Both the position numbers and the translations under genes were made by a program. Shown here piece after piece: positions 8,331 through 16,529 of a DNA stretch of 64,000 nt (positions are counted from its first letter, which is position 1; every line of letters starts with the position of its first letter). The notes beneath the pieces are model-generated. The model did not search any database. It had not been told where the DNA came from and was given only the letters and a program-made list of their open reading frames with translations. The DNA comes from Peteryoungia desertarenae (GTDB lineage Bacteria > Pseudomonadota > Alphaproteobacteria > Rhizobiales > Rhizobiaceae): positions 372,001 through 436,000 of the forward strand of contig NZ_CP058351.1 of the NCBI RefSeq assembly GCF_005860795.2, written 5' to 3'.

Positions 8331-9314
8331 ATGAGACTGCGCATCACGATTGCTGCCGTTCTGCTGGTTGTCGCTCTCGTGGCAAGCCTGCATCTGGGTC
8401 TGAGAACCTATGGACCCTTGGTGGTCTGGCAGGGTCTGTCCGGCGGTACGGGAGCCGATGCGGTGATTGTTCAAAGCCTGCGCCTACCGCGCAGCGTAAT
8501 TGCCGCGCTTGCAGGCGGTGCTTTGGCACTTGCAGGCTTTCTGATGCAGACCGTGTCCCGCAATGCGCTTGCCGAGCCGGGCCTCCTCGGGATCAATGCC
8601 GGGGCGGCACTTGCTGTCGTCATCGGTGCCAGTTTTGCCGGTGTGGTGAATATGGCAGGCATTGCGGCGCTGGCGCTTGCAGGGGCGCTCGCGCCTGCGT
8701 TCCTCGTCTTTGCCATCGCCAACAGACAGGGCAATGGTCGTCCGGTGATCATGCTGCTTGCCGGCGTCACGATCGCCGCCATGCTGTCTTCGTTCACCCA
8801 GGTTCTGCTGCTGATCAATGAGACAGCGCTTGAGACATTGCTCTTCTGGCTCTCGGGTGGCTTTGCAGACCGTCATCTGTCGCTGGCCTGGATTGGCGGA
8901 CCGAGCCTTCTTATCGGACTGGTTGTCACCCTGTCGCTTTCGTCGACGCTCGAAGCGCTGAAGCTGGATGATGCCAGTGCTGCATCGATCGGCCTGCCGG
9001 TGGTCAAGGCGAAGCTTGCTTGTCTCGCCCTTGCGGCGTCGCTTGCTGCCAGTGCTGTTGCCATGGCTGGTCCTGTCGTGTTTCTTGGCCTTGTCGCGCC
9101 CCATCTGGCCAGAAGCCTTGCTACGGCTCGCGTCTCGATGGTCCAGCTGATTGTCTTCACCCTATTGACGGGCAGTGTCATCGCTCTCCTCGCTGACATT
9201 CTGGCACGGTTCATCGCTGCACCCGGTGAAGCACCAATCGGTGTCGTTCTGGCCTTTGTCGGAGCGCCCATGCTGATCTTTCTTTTGCGCAAGACGAGTG
9301 AGGGGCGCAGATGA
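8331..9314 (+). CDS. FecCD-family iron ABC transporter permease (first)
   Basis: A 327-residue membrane protein of the FecCD/BtuC family with about nine to ten hydrophobic segments. Typical motifs are LRLPRSVIAALAGGALALAG, LGINAGAALAVVI and GPVVFLGLVAPHLAR, the last being the cytoplasmic loop that meets the ATPase. The ATG at 8331 has GAGGGAGA upstream and is preferred. An in-frame ATG at 8295 lies inside an IRO box and would be blocked. The stop overlaps the next permease in an ATGA. It forms the import channel with the protein that follows. Confidence 0.9.
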   Translation: MRLRITIAAVLLVVALVASLHLGLRTYGPLVVWQGLSGGTGADAVIVQSLRLPRSVIAALAGGALALAGFLMQTVSRNALAEPGLLGINAGAALAVVIGASFAGVVNMAGIAALALAGALAPAFLVFAIANRQGNGRPVIMLLAGVTIAAMLSSFTQVLLLINETALETLLFWLSGGFADRHLSLAWIGGPSLLIGLVVTLSLSSTLEALKLDDASAASIGLPVVKAKLACLALAASLAASAVAMAGPVVFLGLVAPHLARSLATARVSMVQLIVFTLLTGSVIALLADILARFIAAPGEAPIGVVLAFVGAPMLIFLLRKTSEGRR

Positions 9315-10318
9315 AAGTGCTTTCAATCCTGCTGGCATGCCTTCTGGCTCTGATCATCACCGCGACCGGTCTCGGCTCAAGCCATATGGCGCCGGAGCGT
9401 GTTGTCCTTGCCCTGCTTGGTCTTGGTCAACCCATGGATATGACCATTGTCTGGACCTTGCGCTTGCCGCGCATTCTGCTGGCGCTGCTTGCCGGTGTGG
9501 CGCTCGCGCTTGCGGGGGCCCTGTTGCAACGCGCCTTGCGCAATCCCATGGCATCCCCCTCCATTCTGGGCGTGACCGATGGCGCAGCTGTCGGCGTCGT
9601 TGGTTTCCTTTGGCTCTTTTCTGATACTGCCAACAACCTGACCGTATCGATCCACTGGCAGCCTTTGGCCGCCGTTATTGGGGCAACGGGTTTTGCCGTT
9701 CTGGTTTTTACCCTGTCGCGTCATGCGGCAACGGGGTCAAGGCTTGGAAGCCTGACAATCATTCTGCATGGGATTGCGCTTGCAGCACTTGCAAAGGCCC
9801 TGGTCACACTGCTGATGATCCTCGGCCCCATCTACAGGACAAACCAGGCCCTGACCTGGCTGACCGGCTCTGTCGCGGCAGCCCATTGGTCGGATGTCTT
9901 CATACTCGCTATCGGGCTTCTGATCGCTTTCCCTTTGTTTGTGGCGGCTGCTTCGTCATTCCAGCAAATGCAGCTGGATGACGACACGGCATTCGCGACA
10001 GGTCTGTCTGTCGATCCGGTGAGGCTGACGTTTCTGGCTTTTTCCGTCGGCTTGACGGCACTTGCCGTCTCACAAGTGGGAGCGGTCGGCTTTATCGGAT
10101 TGATTGCGCCGCATGCAGCCCGTCCTCTGACGCGACCCGGTAGCGCGTCCTATCTGATCTCAGTGGCCCTGATCGGTGCATTGCTTCTCCTGTCGGCCGA
10201 TACGCTCGGTCGCCTTGTCCTGCCACCTTATGAATTGCCGGCAGGCGCGCTCACCGCCTTTGCCGGGGCACCTCTCTTTCTTTATCTGCTCTTGAAAGGA
10301 CAAAGGTCCAATGGTTGA
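9311..10318 (+). CDS. FecCD-family iron ABC transporter permease (second)
   Basis: A 335-residue partner permease of the same family. Shared motifs are LRLPRILLALLAGVALALAG, NPMASPSILGVTDGA and QVGAVGFIGLIAPHAAR. It starts in the ATGA overlap with the first permease and ends 8 bp inside the ATPase gene, so the three are translationally coupled. The two permeases should form a heterodimer in the inner membrane that accepts cargo from the divergent binding protein. Confidence 0.9.
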   Translation: MKVLSILLACLLALIITATGLGSSHMAPERVVLALLGLGQPMDMTIVWTLRLPRILLALLAGVALALAGALLQRALRNPMASPSILGVTDGAAVGVVGFLWLFSDTANNLTVSIHWQPLAAVIGATGFAVLVFTLSRHAATGSRLGSLTIILHGIALAALAKALVTLLMILGPIYRTNQALTWLTGSVAAAHWSDVFILAIGLLIAFPLFVAAASSFQQMQLDDDTAFATGLSVDPVRLTFLAFSVGLTALAVSQVGAVGFIGLIAPHAARPLTRPGSASYLISVALIGALLLLSADTLGRLVLPPYELPAGALTAFAGAPLFLYLLLKGQRSNG

Positions 10319-11102
10319 TGTCATGGCCAGCCTGACCGGGGTTTCAGCACAGTATGATGGTGTCCTGGCGCTTGATGCCGTTGATCTGGTCCTGCCCGAA
10401 GGCCGGATTGTCGGATTTTGCGGGCCCAATGGCAGTGGGAAGTCAACGGCGCTGAAGGTCTTGCGCGGGCTGCATCCGCCTCTTGCCGGTCTTGCCGAGG
10501 TCCTCGATCTGGCCGTCGGAAACTGGTCGCCCAAGGCTCTGGCACGCGAGATCGCGATGTTATCCCAATCGCCGGAAGCCCCTTCCGAATTGACAGTCGG
10601 GGACCTGGCTATGCTCGGCCGCTTTGCCCACCGGTCCCGCTTTGCAGGACCTTCAGACAGGGACCGCCATGCTTGCGAGAGGGCACTTGCGGTCACAGGC
10701 CTGTCGGAGCTTGTCGATCGGCCACTTGGTCATCTTTCCGGTGGCCAGCGGCAGAGGGCCTGGATTGCCATGACGCTTGCCCAGGATGCACCCCGCATCT
10801 TTCTCGACGAGCCAACCAATCACCTTGATATAGCGCATGCGCTTGAGGTGCTGGAACTGATCAAAAAACTGAACCGTGAGGAGCAAAGGGGTTTTGTGAT
10901 TGTCCTGCACGACCTGAACCTCGCCTTGCGTTACGCCGATGATGTGGCGCTGTTCAACGGCGGACAGGTTCGCGCCTTTGGAGAGGCGTCCGCTGTGCTG
11001 GAGCCTGGTCTGGTCGAAGATGTTTTTCAGGTTCGCTGTTCCATTTTGACGAGCGAAAATGGGCAGCGCTTTCTGGCGACCTGGCCCTTTGTAAAGGGAT
11101 AA
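10311..11102 (+). CDS. Iron-siderophore ABC transporter ATP-binding protein
   Basis: A 263-residue ATPase of the FecE/FhuC class. Walker A is GPNGSGKST, the signature is LSGGQRQRAWIAM, Walker B is RIFLDEPTNHLD and the switch His is in VLHDLNLALRYAD. The segment AMLSQSPEAPSELTVGDL is the Q-loop region typical of siderophore systems. The ATG at 10311 overlaps the upstream permease; a second ATG at 10323 is possible. It completes the uptake system and powers import at the cytoplasmic face. Confidence 0.92.
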   Translation: MVDVMASLTGVSAQYDGVLALDAVDLVLPEGRIVGFCGPNGSGKSTALKVLRGLHPPLAGLAEVLDLAVGNWSPKALAREIAMLSQSPEAPSELTVGDLAMLGRFAHRSRFAGPSDRDRHACERALAVTGLSELVDRPLGHLSGGQRQRAWIAMTLAQDAPRIFLDEPTNHLDIAHALEVLELIKKLNREEQRGFVIVLHDLNLALRYADDVALFNGGQVRAFGEASAVLEPGLVEDVFQVRCSILTSENGQRFLATWPFVKG

Positions 11103-11187
11103 TGCTGACAGGAGCAGGACCGCCATACGGCGCAGCATTGCAACTTATTGGCGTTGTACTCGTCACACATCCCTGCTCGGGATAAGA

Positions 11188-11751
11188 CTATTGCTGCCTC
11201 GTGGCAGCATCTCCTCGCCCCTTGCCCAGTACGGTCATCACCAGCAATCGAAAATCGCTGATCAGGGAGAGTTTGTCGATATAGTCTCGATCTGCTCGGG
11301 CAAGGGCATCCGGCATCGACATGTCGATCCCTGCAATCTGTGCCGGTCCGGTAATGCCTGGACGCACGGCAAACACATTGCGCTGTCTTCTGGCGCCCAC
11401 GACATCCTTCTGGCTCGGAAGGCATGGACGCGGACCGACCAGGCTCATGTCGCCGCGCAGAACATTGAAGAGCTGCGGCAATTCATCCAGCTTGTAGGCC
11501 CGAAGCCATTGGCCGGTCGGTGTGATCCAGCTGGTCGACGCATCATGGGATCCAACATCGGGAGTGCCGAAAGCCATTGTGCGAAACTTGTAGCAATAGA
11601 ATGGTACTTCATTCTTGCCGACCCGCAACTGCCTGAATATTGCCGGTCCCGGAGAGGTGCGGCGAATGTGCCAGGCAATAAGCAGCATGATTGGGCTTGC
11701 GACAATCAAGCCCGTCAGCGAGACCAGAATATCGAATGATCTCTTCAGCAT
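11188..11751 (-). CDS. Bacterial sugar transferase (initiating glycosyl-1-phosphate transferase)
   Basis: A protein of about 187 residues of the PglC/WcaJ-C-terminal class, which moves a sugar-1-phosphate from a nucleotide sugar to undecaprenyl phosphate. Seen: one N-terminal re-entrant or membrane segment (LVSLTGLIVASPIMLLIAWH), the motif SPGPAIFRQLRVG, the Lys-Phe-Arg motif CYKFRTM, and KLDELPQLFNVLRGDMSLVG with the catalytic Asp-Glu. The short length fits the monotopic PglC type. The ATG at 11751 is used; a TTG at 11772 is also possible. It is downstream of the CapD-like gene and in the same direction, so the two probably start a surface glycan on a 4-keto/amino sugar made by that enzyme. 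Confidence 0.88.
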   Translation of the reverse strand: MLKRSFDILVSLTGLIVASPIMLLIAWHIRRTSPGPAIFRQLRVGKNEVPFYCYKFRTMAFGTPDVGSHDASTSWITPTGQWLRAYKLDELPQLFNVLRGDMSLVGPRPCLPSQKDVVGARRQRNVFAVRPGITGPAQIAGIDMSMPDALARADRDYIDKLSLISDFRLLVMTVLGKGRGDAATRQQ

Positions 11752-11831
11752 GTCATGACGTCCGGTTTGCAAGAAGGTTTCCGGGCCGCAAAGCCGTATC
11801 GGCCCTCTGCGGGGATGCTGTTTTCATCGGA

Positions 11832-13802
11832 TCAGACATGCTTCAATGTCTCGTCGGCCAGTCTGGCCTGTTCGACATCAGCTTCAAGTTCCGTGCGCCT
11901 GATCGAGACGAAGTCGACAATGTCAGCTGTCGGTGTATAGCCGGAAACCAAAGATGCGAGCAGGGCTTTCGTTCCACGCACATCGCCCTTGTCCATGCAG
12001 CGTTCAAGATCTTTCAGGCTGGTTTCCAGTCTTGACCAAGGCAGGAAGTCTTCGCGCGCGCGCATGATCAGCGGATGCGGGCTTGGCGTCGGGTTGTCGC
12101 CAATCAGCAGTTCTTCATAGAGTTTTTCGGCGGGTCGAAGACCTGTTGTCACAAACTCGATATTGCCATCGGGATTGCTGTCGTCTTTCACGGTCAATCC
12201 CGAAAGCTCGACCATGCGTCGTGCCAGATCCATGATCCTGACGGGTTCTCCCATGTCGAGGACGAAGACATCGCCGCCTTCAGCCATGGCTCCTGCCTGG
12301 ATCACGAGCTGGGAGGCTTCGGGGATCGTCATGAAGAAGCGTGTGATCTCCGGATGGGTCAGCGTAATTGGGCCACCGTTGCGGATCTGCTCGCGAAACA
12401 AGGGAACGACAGAACCGGAGGATCCCAACACATTGCCGAACCGGACCATGGAAAGCCTTGTCCCGGGCCCCGTTTCCGACAGCGCCTGAAGGGTCATTTC
12501 GGCCAGTCTCTTGCTGGCGCCCATGATGTTTGTCGGGCGTACCGCCTTGTCGGTGCTGACGAGAACGAAATTCTTCACGCCGGCCCTGATCGCAGCCCTC
12601 GCGATGACCAGCGTGCCGAAGACATTGTTGCGAATACCCTCTACCGGATTGTGCTCGACAAGCGGCACATGCTTGTAGGCTGCCGCATGATAGATCGTGT
12701 CCACTTTCCAGCTCGCCAGGATATCACGGATGCGTTTCTCATCGCGCACCGAGGCCAGCATCGGAACAACGCAGGTCATGGCCTGCGGGAACTGCCGGGT
12801 CAGCTCGGCATGTATGCTATAGAGCGCAAACTCGCTTTGCTCGATCAGCAGAAGCTTTTGGGGCTCCACGGCCATGATCTGTCGACACAGCTCGCTGCCG
12901 ATGGATCCGCCGGCTCCGGTCACCAGGACCACTTTGCCGCGCGTATGGCGCGTCAGCAGTGTTTCATCGGGGGCAACGGGCTCTCGACCGAGCAGGTCAT
13001 TCACGTCAAGGTCCTGGAAGGTCGAGGCATCCACCATCCCCTTGGCGATTTCACTGACATTGGGAGCGAGGCGCACGGCAACACGTTCACCCCTGAGGTT
13101 TTCAATGATCTCCTTACGCCTGGAGGCCTTCAATTTTGGAAGTGCGAGAAGTACGGTCTTTACATTATTCCCTGCAACCAAAGCGCTCAATTCAGCCGGA
13201 TCGTGTACACGGATCCCGTTGATCAGGGATCCGTGCAGATTTTTGTCATCGTCAAGAAAACCAACGACCTTCTGCTCGCCGGAGTTTTCCAGGGCGCTTG
13301 TCAACTGGCGACCGACTGACCCCGCACCATAGATCAGGACATTCGATTGGCCTGTGCCACTCAGGATGCGTCGGTAGGATTCACCCAGAAAATAGCGGAC
13401 CACAAGCCGGGACATGCCAACGGCAATCAGCAGGAGCAAAGGCTGCAAAATGCCAACGGTTCTGGGGATGGTTGGAATGCTGATCGTTGTGAATATGGTC
13501 AGGTAGATCAAACCGTAAAGCGATACGGCCTTGACGATGGCAAAGAAGGCCGACCAGCCAATGAAGCGGAAGATGGCTCTATAGAGACCGAAGCGCACGA
13601 AGATGGGGATGGCGATGGCGATGGAGGCGGGAATGGTCATCCATTGCACGCCCGACAGGACCACCCAGCTGTCCAGTCTGAGGCAGAAGGCGAGCCATAC
13701 GGTCAAAGCGCAGAGGGCAGCGTCGACGGTCAGCGCAAGGAGGCGCTTGCCCAGCCGAGGCATATGCAAGAGCTTCACTATGAAATCGTCTGTCTGGATC
13801 AT
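11832..13802 (-). CDS. Polysaccharide biosynthesis nucleoside-diphosphate sugar dehydratase, CapD/PglF-like
   Basis: A 656-residue membrane-anchored enzyme. Four N-terminal membrane segments (about residues 15-130) are followed by a CoA-binding-like Rossmann region (LIYGAGSVGRQL) and a second SDR domain with VTGAGGSIGSELCRQI near residue 295. The catalytic region contains AAAYKHVPLVEHNP and VLVSTDKAVRPTNIMGASKR. PglF/WbpM-type enzymes convert UDP-GlcNAc to the 4-keto-6-deoxy sugar. The length matches the long form of the family. It lies upstream of the sugar transferase gene on the same strand. The C-terminal 50 residues beyond the SDR domain look family-typical. Confidence 0.9.
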   Translation of the reverse strand: MIQTDDFIVKLLHMPRLGKRLLALTVDAALCALTVWLAFCLRLDSWVVLSGVQWMTIPASIAIAIPIFVRFGLYRAIFRFIGWSAFFAIVKAVSLYGLIYLTIFTTISIPTIPRTVGILQPLLLLIAVGMSRLVVRYFLGESYRRILSGTGQSNVLIYGAGSVGRQLTSALENSGEQKVVGFLDDDKNLHGSLINGIRVHDPAELSALVAGNNVKTVLLALPKLKASRRKEIIENLRGERVAVRLAPNVSEIAKGMVDASTFQDLDVNDLLGREPVAPDETLLTRHTRGKVVLVTGAGGSIGSELCRQIMAVEPQKLLLIEQSEFALYSIHAELTRQFPQAMTCVVPMLASVRDEKRIRDILASWKVDTIYHAAAYKHVPLVEHNPVEGIRNNVFGTLVIARAAIRAGVKNFVLVSTDKAVRPTNIMGASKRLAEMTLQALSETGPGTRLSMVRFGNVLGSSGSVVPLFREQIRNGGPITLTHPEITRFFMTIPEASQLVIQAGAMAEGGDVFVLDMGEPVRIMDLARRMVELSGLTVKDDSNPDGNIEFVTTGLRPAEKLYEELLIGDNPTPSPHPLIMRAREDFLPWSRLETSLKDLERCMDKGDVRGTKALLASLVSGYTPTADIVDFVSIRRTELEADVEQARLADETLKHV

Positions 13803-14124
13803 CGGGTCAACATTTGAACGCCCAGTATATCAAGGCTCGCTTTTGTACCATCAGGTGACTTTACCCCATACACTGCAATCAGGCCTTTGCAACAGTTTGA
13901 AGCCACAAACATGAATTCACCAGAACACAAGCCGGTCTGTCTGCAGTTGCATCATTTCGGCAAATCCGCCGCTGTTCACCAGAAGAGCTCGCCCCTTGCG
14001 AAAGGAGGCACGGCAAACGGCTGCGAAGGGCTTAGCCCATTTTTGCGGCAGAAATGCTTGTTGACTTCAATTTAGGCTCTCCTTATCAATTTATACCAAT
14101 TGGTAAAAACTGGGGAACAGAACA
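13803..14124. other. Divergent intergenic region with a perfect palindrome
   Basis: This 322-bp region separates the CapD-like gene from the BMP transporter operon. TACCAATTGGTA at 14094-14105 is a perfect 12-bp palindrome about 20 nt ahead of the BMP gene and a likely repressor operator. No ORF here is convincing. Confidence 0.5.
14094..14105. promoter_or_regulatory. 12-bp palindromic putative operator
   Basis: TACCAATTGGTA is self-complementary and AT-flanked, at the promoter end of the BMP operon. No regulator gene is adjacent, so the protein that binds it is unknown. Confidence 0.4.
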
Positions 14125-15111
14125 ATGGCCAAGAAACTACTTATGTCCCGGCGCGGCGTGCTTGCGTCCGGTCTTGCATTGAGTGCGACTGCCTTCATCC
14201 CGTCGGTGCGGGCTTCGGCCCCGATCAAGGTGGCAGGTATCCACGGTTCGCCTGTGGAAAATGCCTGGAACTCCGTCCTTCACAAGGCTCTGCAAGAAGC
14301 AGCAGCCGAAGGTGCAATTGAATATGTCTTTTCCGAAGGCGTATCGGGAACCGATTATCCGCGCGCCATGCGAGAATATGCCGAGCAGGGTGCCAGGTTG
14401 ATCATTGGGGAAACCTTCCCCGTCGAAAGACAGGCCCGCGAAGTTGCCGCCGACTATCCCGAAACAGCCTTTGTCATGGGTTCGAGTGGTACGGAAGCCG
14501 GTGACAATTTCGGTGTCTTCGGCACCTGGAATTTCGATGGCGCCTATCTCGCCGGCATGCTGGCAGGCAAGATGACCAAGACGAATGTTGTCGGATCGGT
14601 CGGCGCCATGCCCATCCCGGAAGTCAACATGCTGATCAATGCCTTTGCTGCCGGTGTGAAGGCAGTCAATCCGGATGCCAAGCATCTGGTGACTTTCATC
14701 GGCACATTCTTTGATCCGCCAAAGGCCCGCGAGGCGGGCCTCGCCCAGATCGATGCAGGTGCGGACATTCTGTTTGGCGAGCGTATCGGGACGGCCGATG
14801 CGGCCAAGGAACGGGGCATCAAGTCGGTTGGCTCGCTGATCGACTACACGCCGCGCTATCCGGATACGGTCTTTGCCAACGCGCTATGGAACTTCCGGCC
14901 GATCCTGAACGCGGCTATCGCCGATGCTGTGGCCGGCAAACCGACCGGTCGTGATTACACTGCCTATGGCCTGATGAAGGAAGGCGGCAGCGATATCGTC
15001 TTTGTCAAGGGCGTGGCCCCGGCAGATGCCGAAGCCGCAATGGAAGCCAAGCGCGCCGAGATCAAGGCCGGGACCTTCGAGGTTCCGCGGATCATGGAAG
15101 AGCCCACGTAA
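14125..15111 (+). CDS. BMP family ABC transporter substrate-binding protein
   Basis: A 328-residue periplasmic binding protein of the basic membrane protein (PnrA/BmpA) family. It has a Tat-like N-terminus (MSRRGVLASGLALSATA, residues 7-23), then VAGIHGSPVENAWNSVL. Family motifs include FVMGSSGTEAGDNFGVFGTW, AYLAGMLAGKM, and GADILFGERIGTADAA near residue 210. Most BMP systems carry nucleosides or nucleobases. GGGGA precedes the ATG. It heads an operon with a double ATPase, two permeases and a CodA-like deaminase, which agrees with base uptake. The predicted Tat route would suit a protein that folds before export. Confidence 0.9.
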   Translation: MAKKLLMSRRGVLASGLALSATAFIPSVRASAPIKVAGIHGSPVENAWNSVLHKALQEAAAEGAIEYVFSEGVSGTDYPRAMREYAEQGARLIIGETFPVERQAREVAADYPETAFVMGSSGTEAGDNFGVFGTWNFDGAYLAGMLAGKMTKTNVVGSVGAMPIPEVNMLINAFAAGVKAVNPDAKHLVTFIGTFFDPPKAREAGLAQIDAGADILFGERIGTADAAKERGIKSVGSLIDYTPRYPDTVFANALWNFRPILNAAIADAVAGKPTGRDYTAYGLMKEGGSDIVFVKGVAPADAEAAMEAKRAEIKAGTFEVPRIMEEPT

Positions 15112-15119
15112 GATATTCC

Positions 15120-16529
15120 ATGCGCGCAGACGCAACCGAACTGGCAGAGGCGATCCGTTCCGGTCGCCTCTGCGCCGTCGAGGCGATGGACGCGTCTCTT
15201 TCCAAAGCCCTTCAATTTTCGGGGCTTGGCGCGATTGCCCATATGGACGATCAAAAGGGGAGAGCGTCGGCCACAGCCCATGATGCGCTGCCTGTTCATT
15301 CCAGACCCCGATCCTCCATGACATTTGGCGGTGTGCCCACACTTGCCAAGGATCTGGGTGGCCCCTTTGCCGGATTGCCGGTCTCTGCCGGATCGCGTCT
15401 CATGCCAAGACGCGGCGGCTTTGTTGATTGTGATCTTGCCGAACGTTTTCGGGCTGCCGGTTTTTGTCTGTTCGGGCTGACGACGGTGCCTGAATTCGGA
15501 CTGTCGCTGGCGAGCGAGCCGGAGATCGGGCCCATTGCACGCAACCCCCTCGATCCGGACCTCTCCGCCGGCGGCTCGTCCGGTGGTGCAGCGGCTGCCG
15601 TTGCTGCCGGCATTGTTGCAATCGCGCATGCCACGGATGCGGGTGGATCCATACGAGTACCGGCGGCCTGTTGTGGCCTTGTCGGGCTGAAACCCGGGCG
15701 CGGCATGATGCCTGCCGGTCCGCATTACGGCAATCATCTCGCAGGCATTGCAACCGAGCTTGTCATTTCGCGCTCTGTCCGTGACACGGCCACAGCATTT
15801 TCTGAACTCAGCGGTGATGCCCGAGGACCCTTCCCACCTGTCGCATCGAAACGACAGCGCCCTGGCACTCTCAGGATCGGGGTGCTTGCCGAGACAGGGC
15901 ATGAATATCCGACGGATTCGGAACGAAGCGAGGTGGTCGAACAGGCCGCAGGCTTTGTCGAAGCTATGGGACATGAATTGGTGCCCATCGATGTCTTGAG
16001 GATGGATGCCATGGCTGCAAGCAGCCGGCGCATATTTCTCGATCTTGTCTCGGTCAATCTGGCCGAAGCAGTCAGCCGTTTTGATCTCGATTCGTCGAAA
16101 ACCGAGCGGTTGACGCAGGCCGTGATCGAGCGGGGGCTCGCCATGCCGGCTGAAAGGCTGTGGCAGAGCCTCAACGCCATGGCGCTTGTCAGTCGTGATG
16201 CCTATCGGCTGTTTGCGCAGATCGATGTGTTGATTTCACCGATCCTGTCATCCGCACCCAGGCCGGTTGGCAGTTTTCCAACCGATCATGACGATGTCGC
16301 AGGGCATTTTGAGCGTATGGCGATGTTTGCCCCGTTGGCAGCGCTCGCCAATGTCTCGGGCTTTCCTGCGATCACTCTGCCTTTCGGCCAGGATCGACAT
16401 GGTCTTCCCTTGCCCATCCAGTTGATGGCCCCCATGGGGCATGAGCCCCTTCTGTTGCATCTTGCAGCACTCCTGGAGCAGGATCAGCGCTGGCAACACA
16501 GATTTCCCGTTGCAGGATTGGAAAAATGA
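15120..16529 (+). CDS. Amidase signature (AS) family hydrolase
   Basis: A 469-residue member of the Ser-cisSer-Lys amidase family. The catalytic Lys is in PTLAKDLGGPFAG near residue 79, and the Gly/Ser-rich core is DLSAGGSSGGAAAAVAAG followed by ATDAGGSIRVPAACCGLVGLKP, which supplies both serines. It starts 8 nt after the binding-protein stop and ends in an ATGA overlap with the ATPase gene. It is thus embedded inside a transporter operon rather than next to it. It is not a GatA, since no gatB/gatC is nearby and the context is catabolic. It may hydrolyse an amide or ureido compound imported by the system; the substrate is unknown. Confidence 0.87.
   Translation: MRADATELAEAIRSGRLCAVEAMDASLSKALQFSGLGAIAHMDDQKGRASATAHDALPVHSRPRSSMTFGGVPTLAKDLGGPFAGLPVSAGSRLMPRRGGFVDCDLAERFRAAGFCLFGLTTVPEFGLSLASEPEIGPIARNPLDPDLSAGGSSGGAAAAVAAGIVAIAHATDAGGSIRVPAACCGLVGLKPGRGMMPAGPHYGNHLAGIATELVISRSVRDTATAFSELSGDARGPFPPVASKRQRPGTLRIGVLAETGHEYPTDSERSEVVEQAAGFVEAMGHELVPIDVLRMDAMAASSRRIFLDLVSVNLAEAVSRFDLDSSKTERLTQAVIERGLAMPAERLWQSLNAMALVSRDAYRLFAQIDVLISPILSSAPRPVGSFPTDHDDVAGHFERMAMFAPLAALANVSGFPAITLPFGQDRHGLPLPIQLMAPMGHEPLLLHLAALLEQDQRWQHRFPVAGLEK

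Noticed and set aside
12075..13319. 414-codon plus-strand open frame
   Set aside because: It lies antisense to the CapD-like gene, has biased residues (many His, Gly, Asp) and no domain. It is a shadow of the real gene.
14964..15974. 336-codon minus-strand open frame
   Set aside because: Antisense to the BMP protein and the amidase; Arg/His-rich and without a start site.
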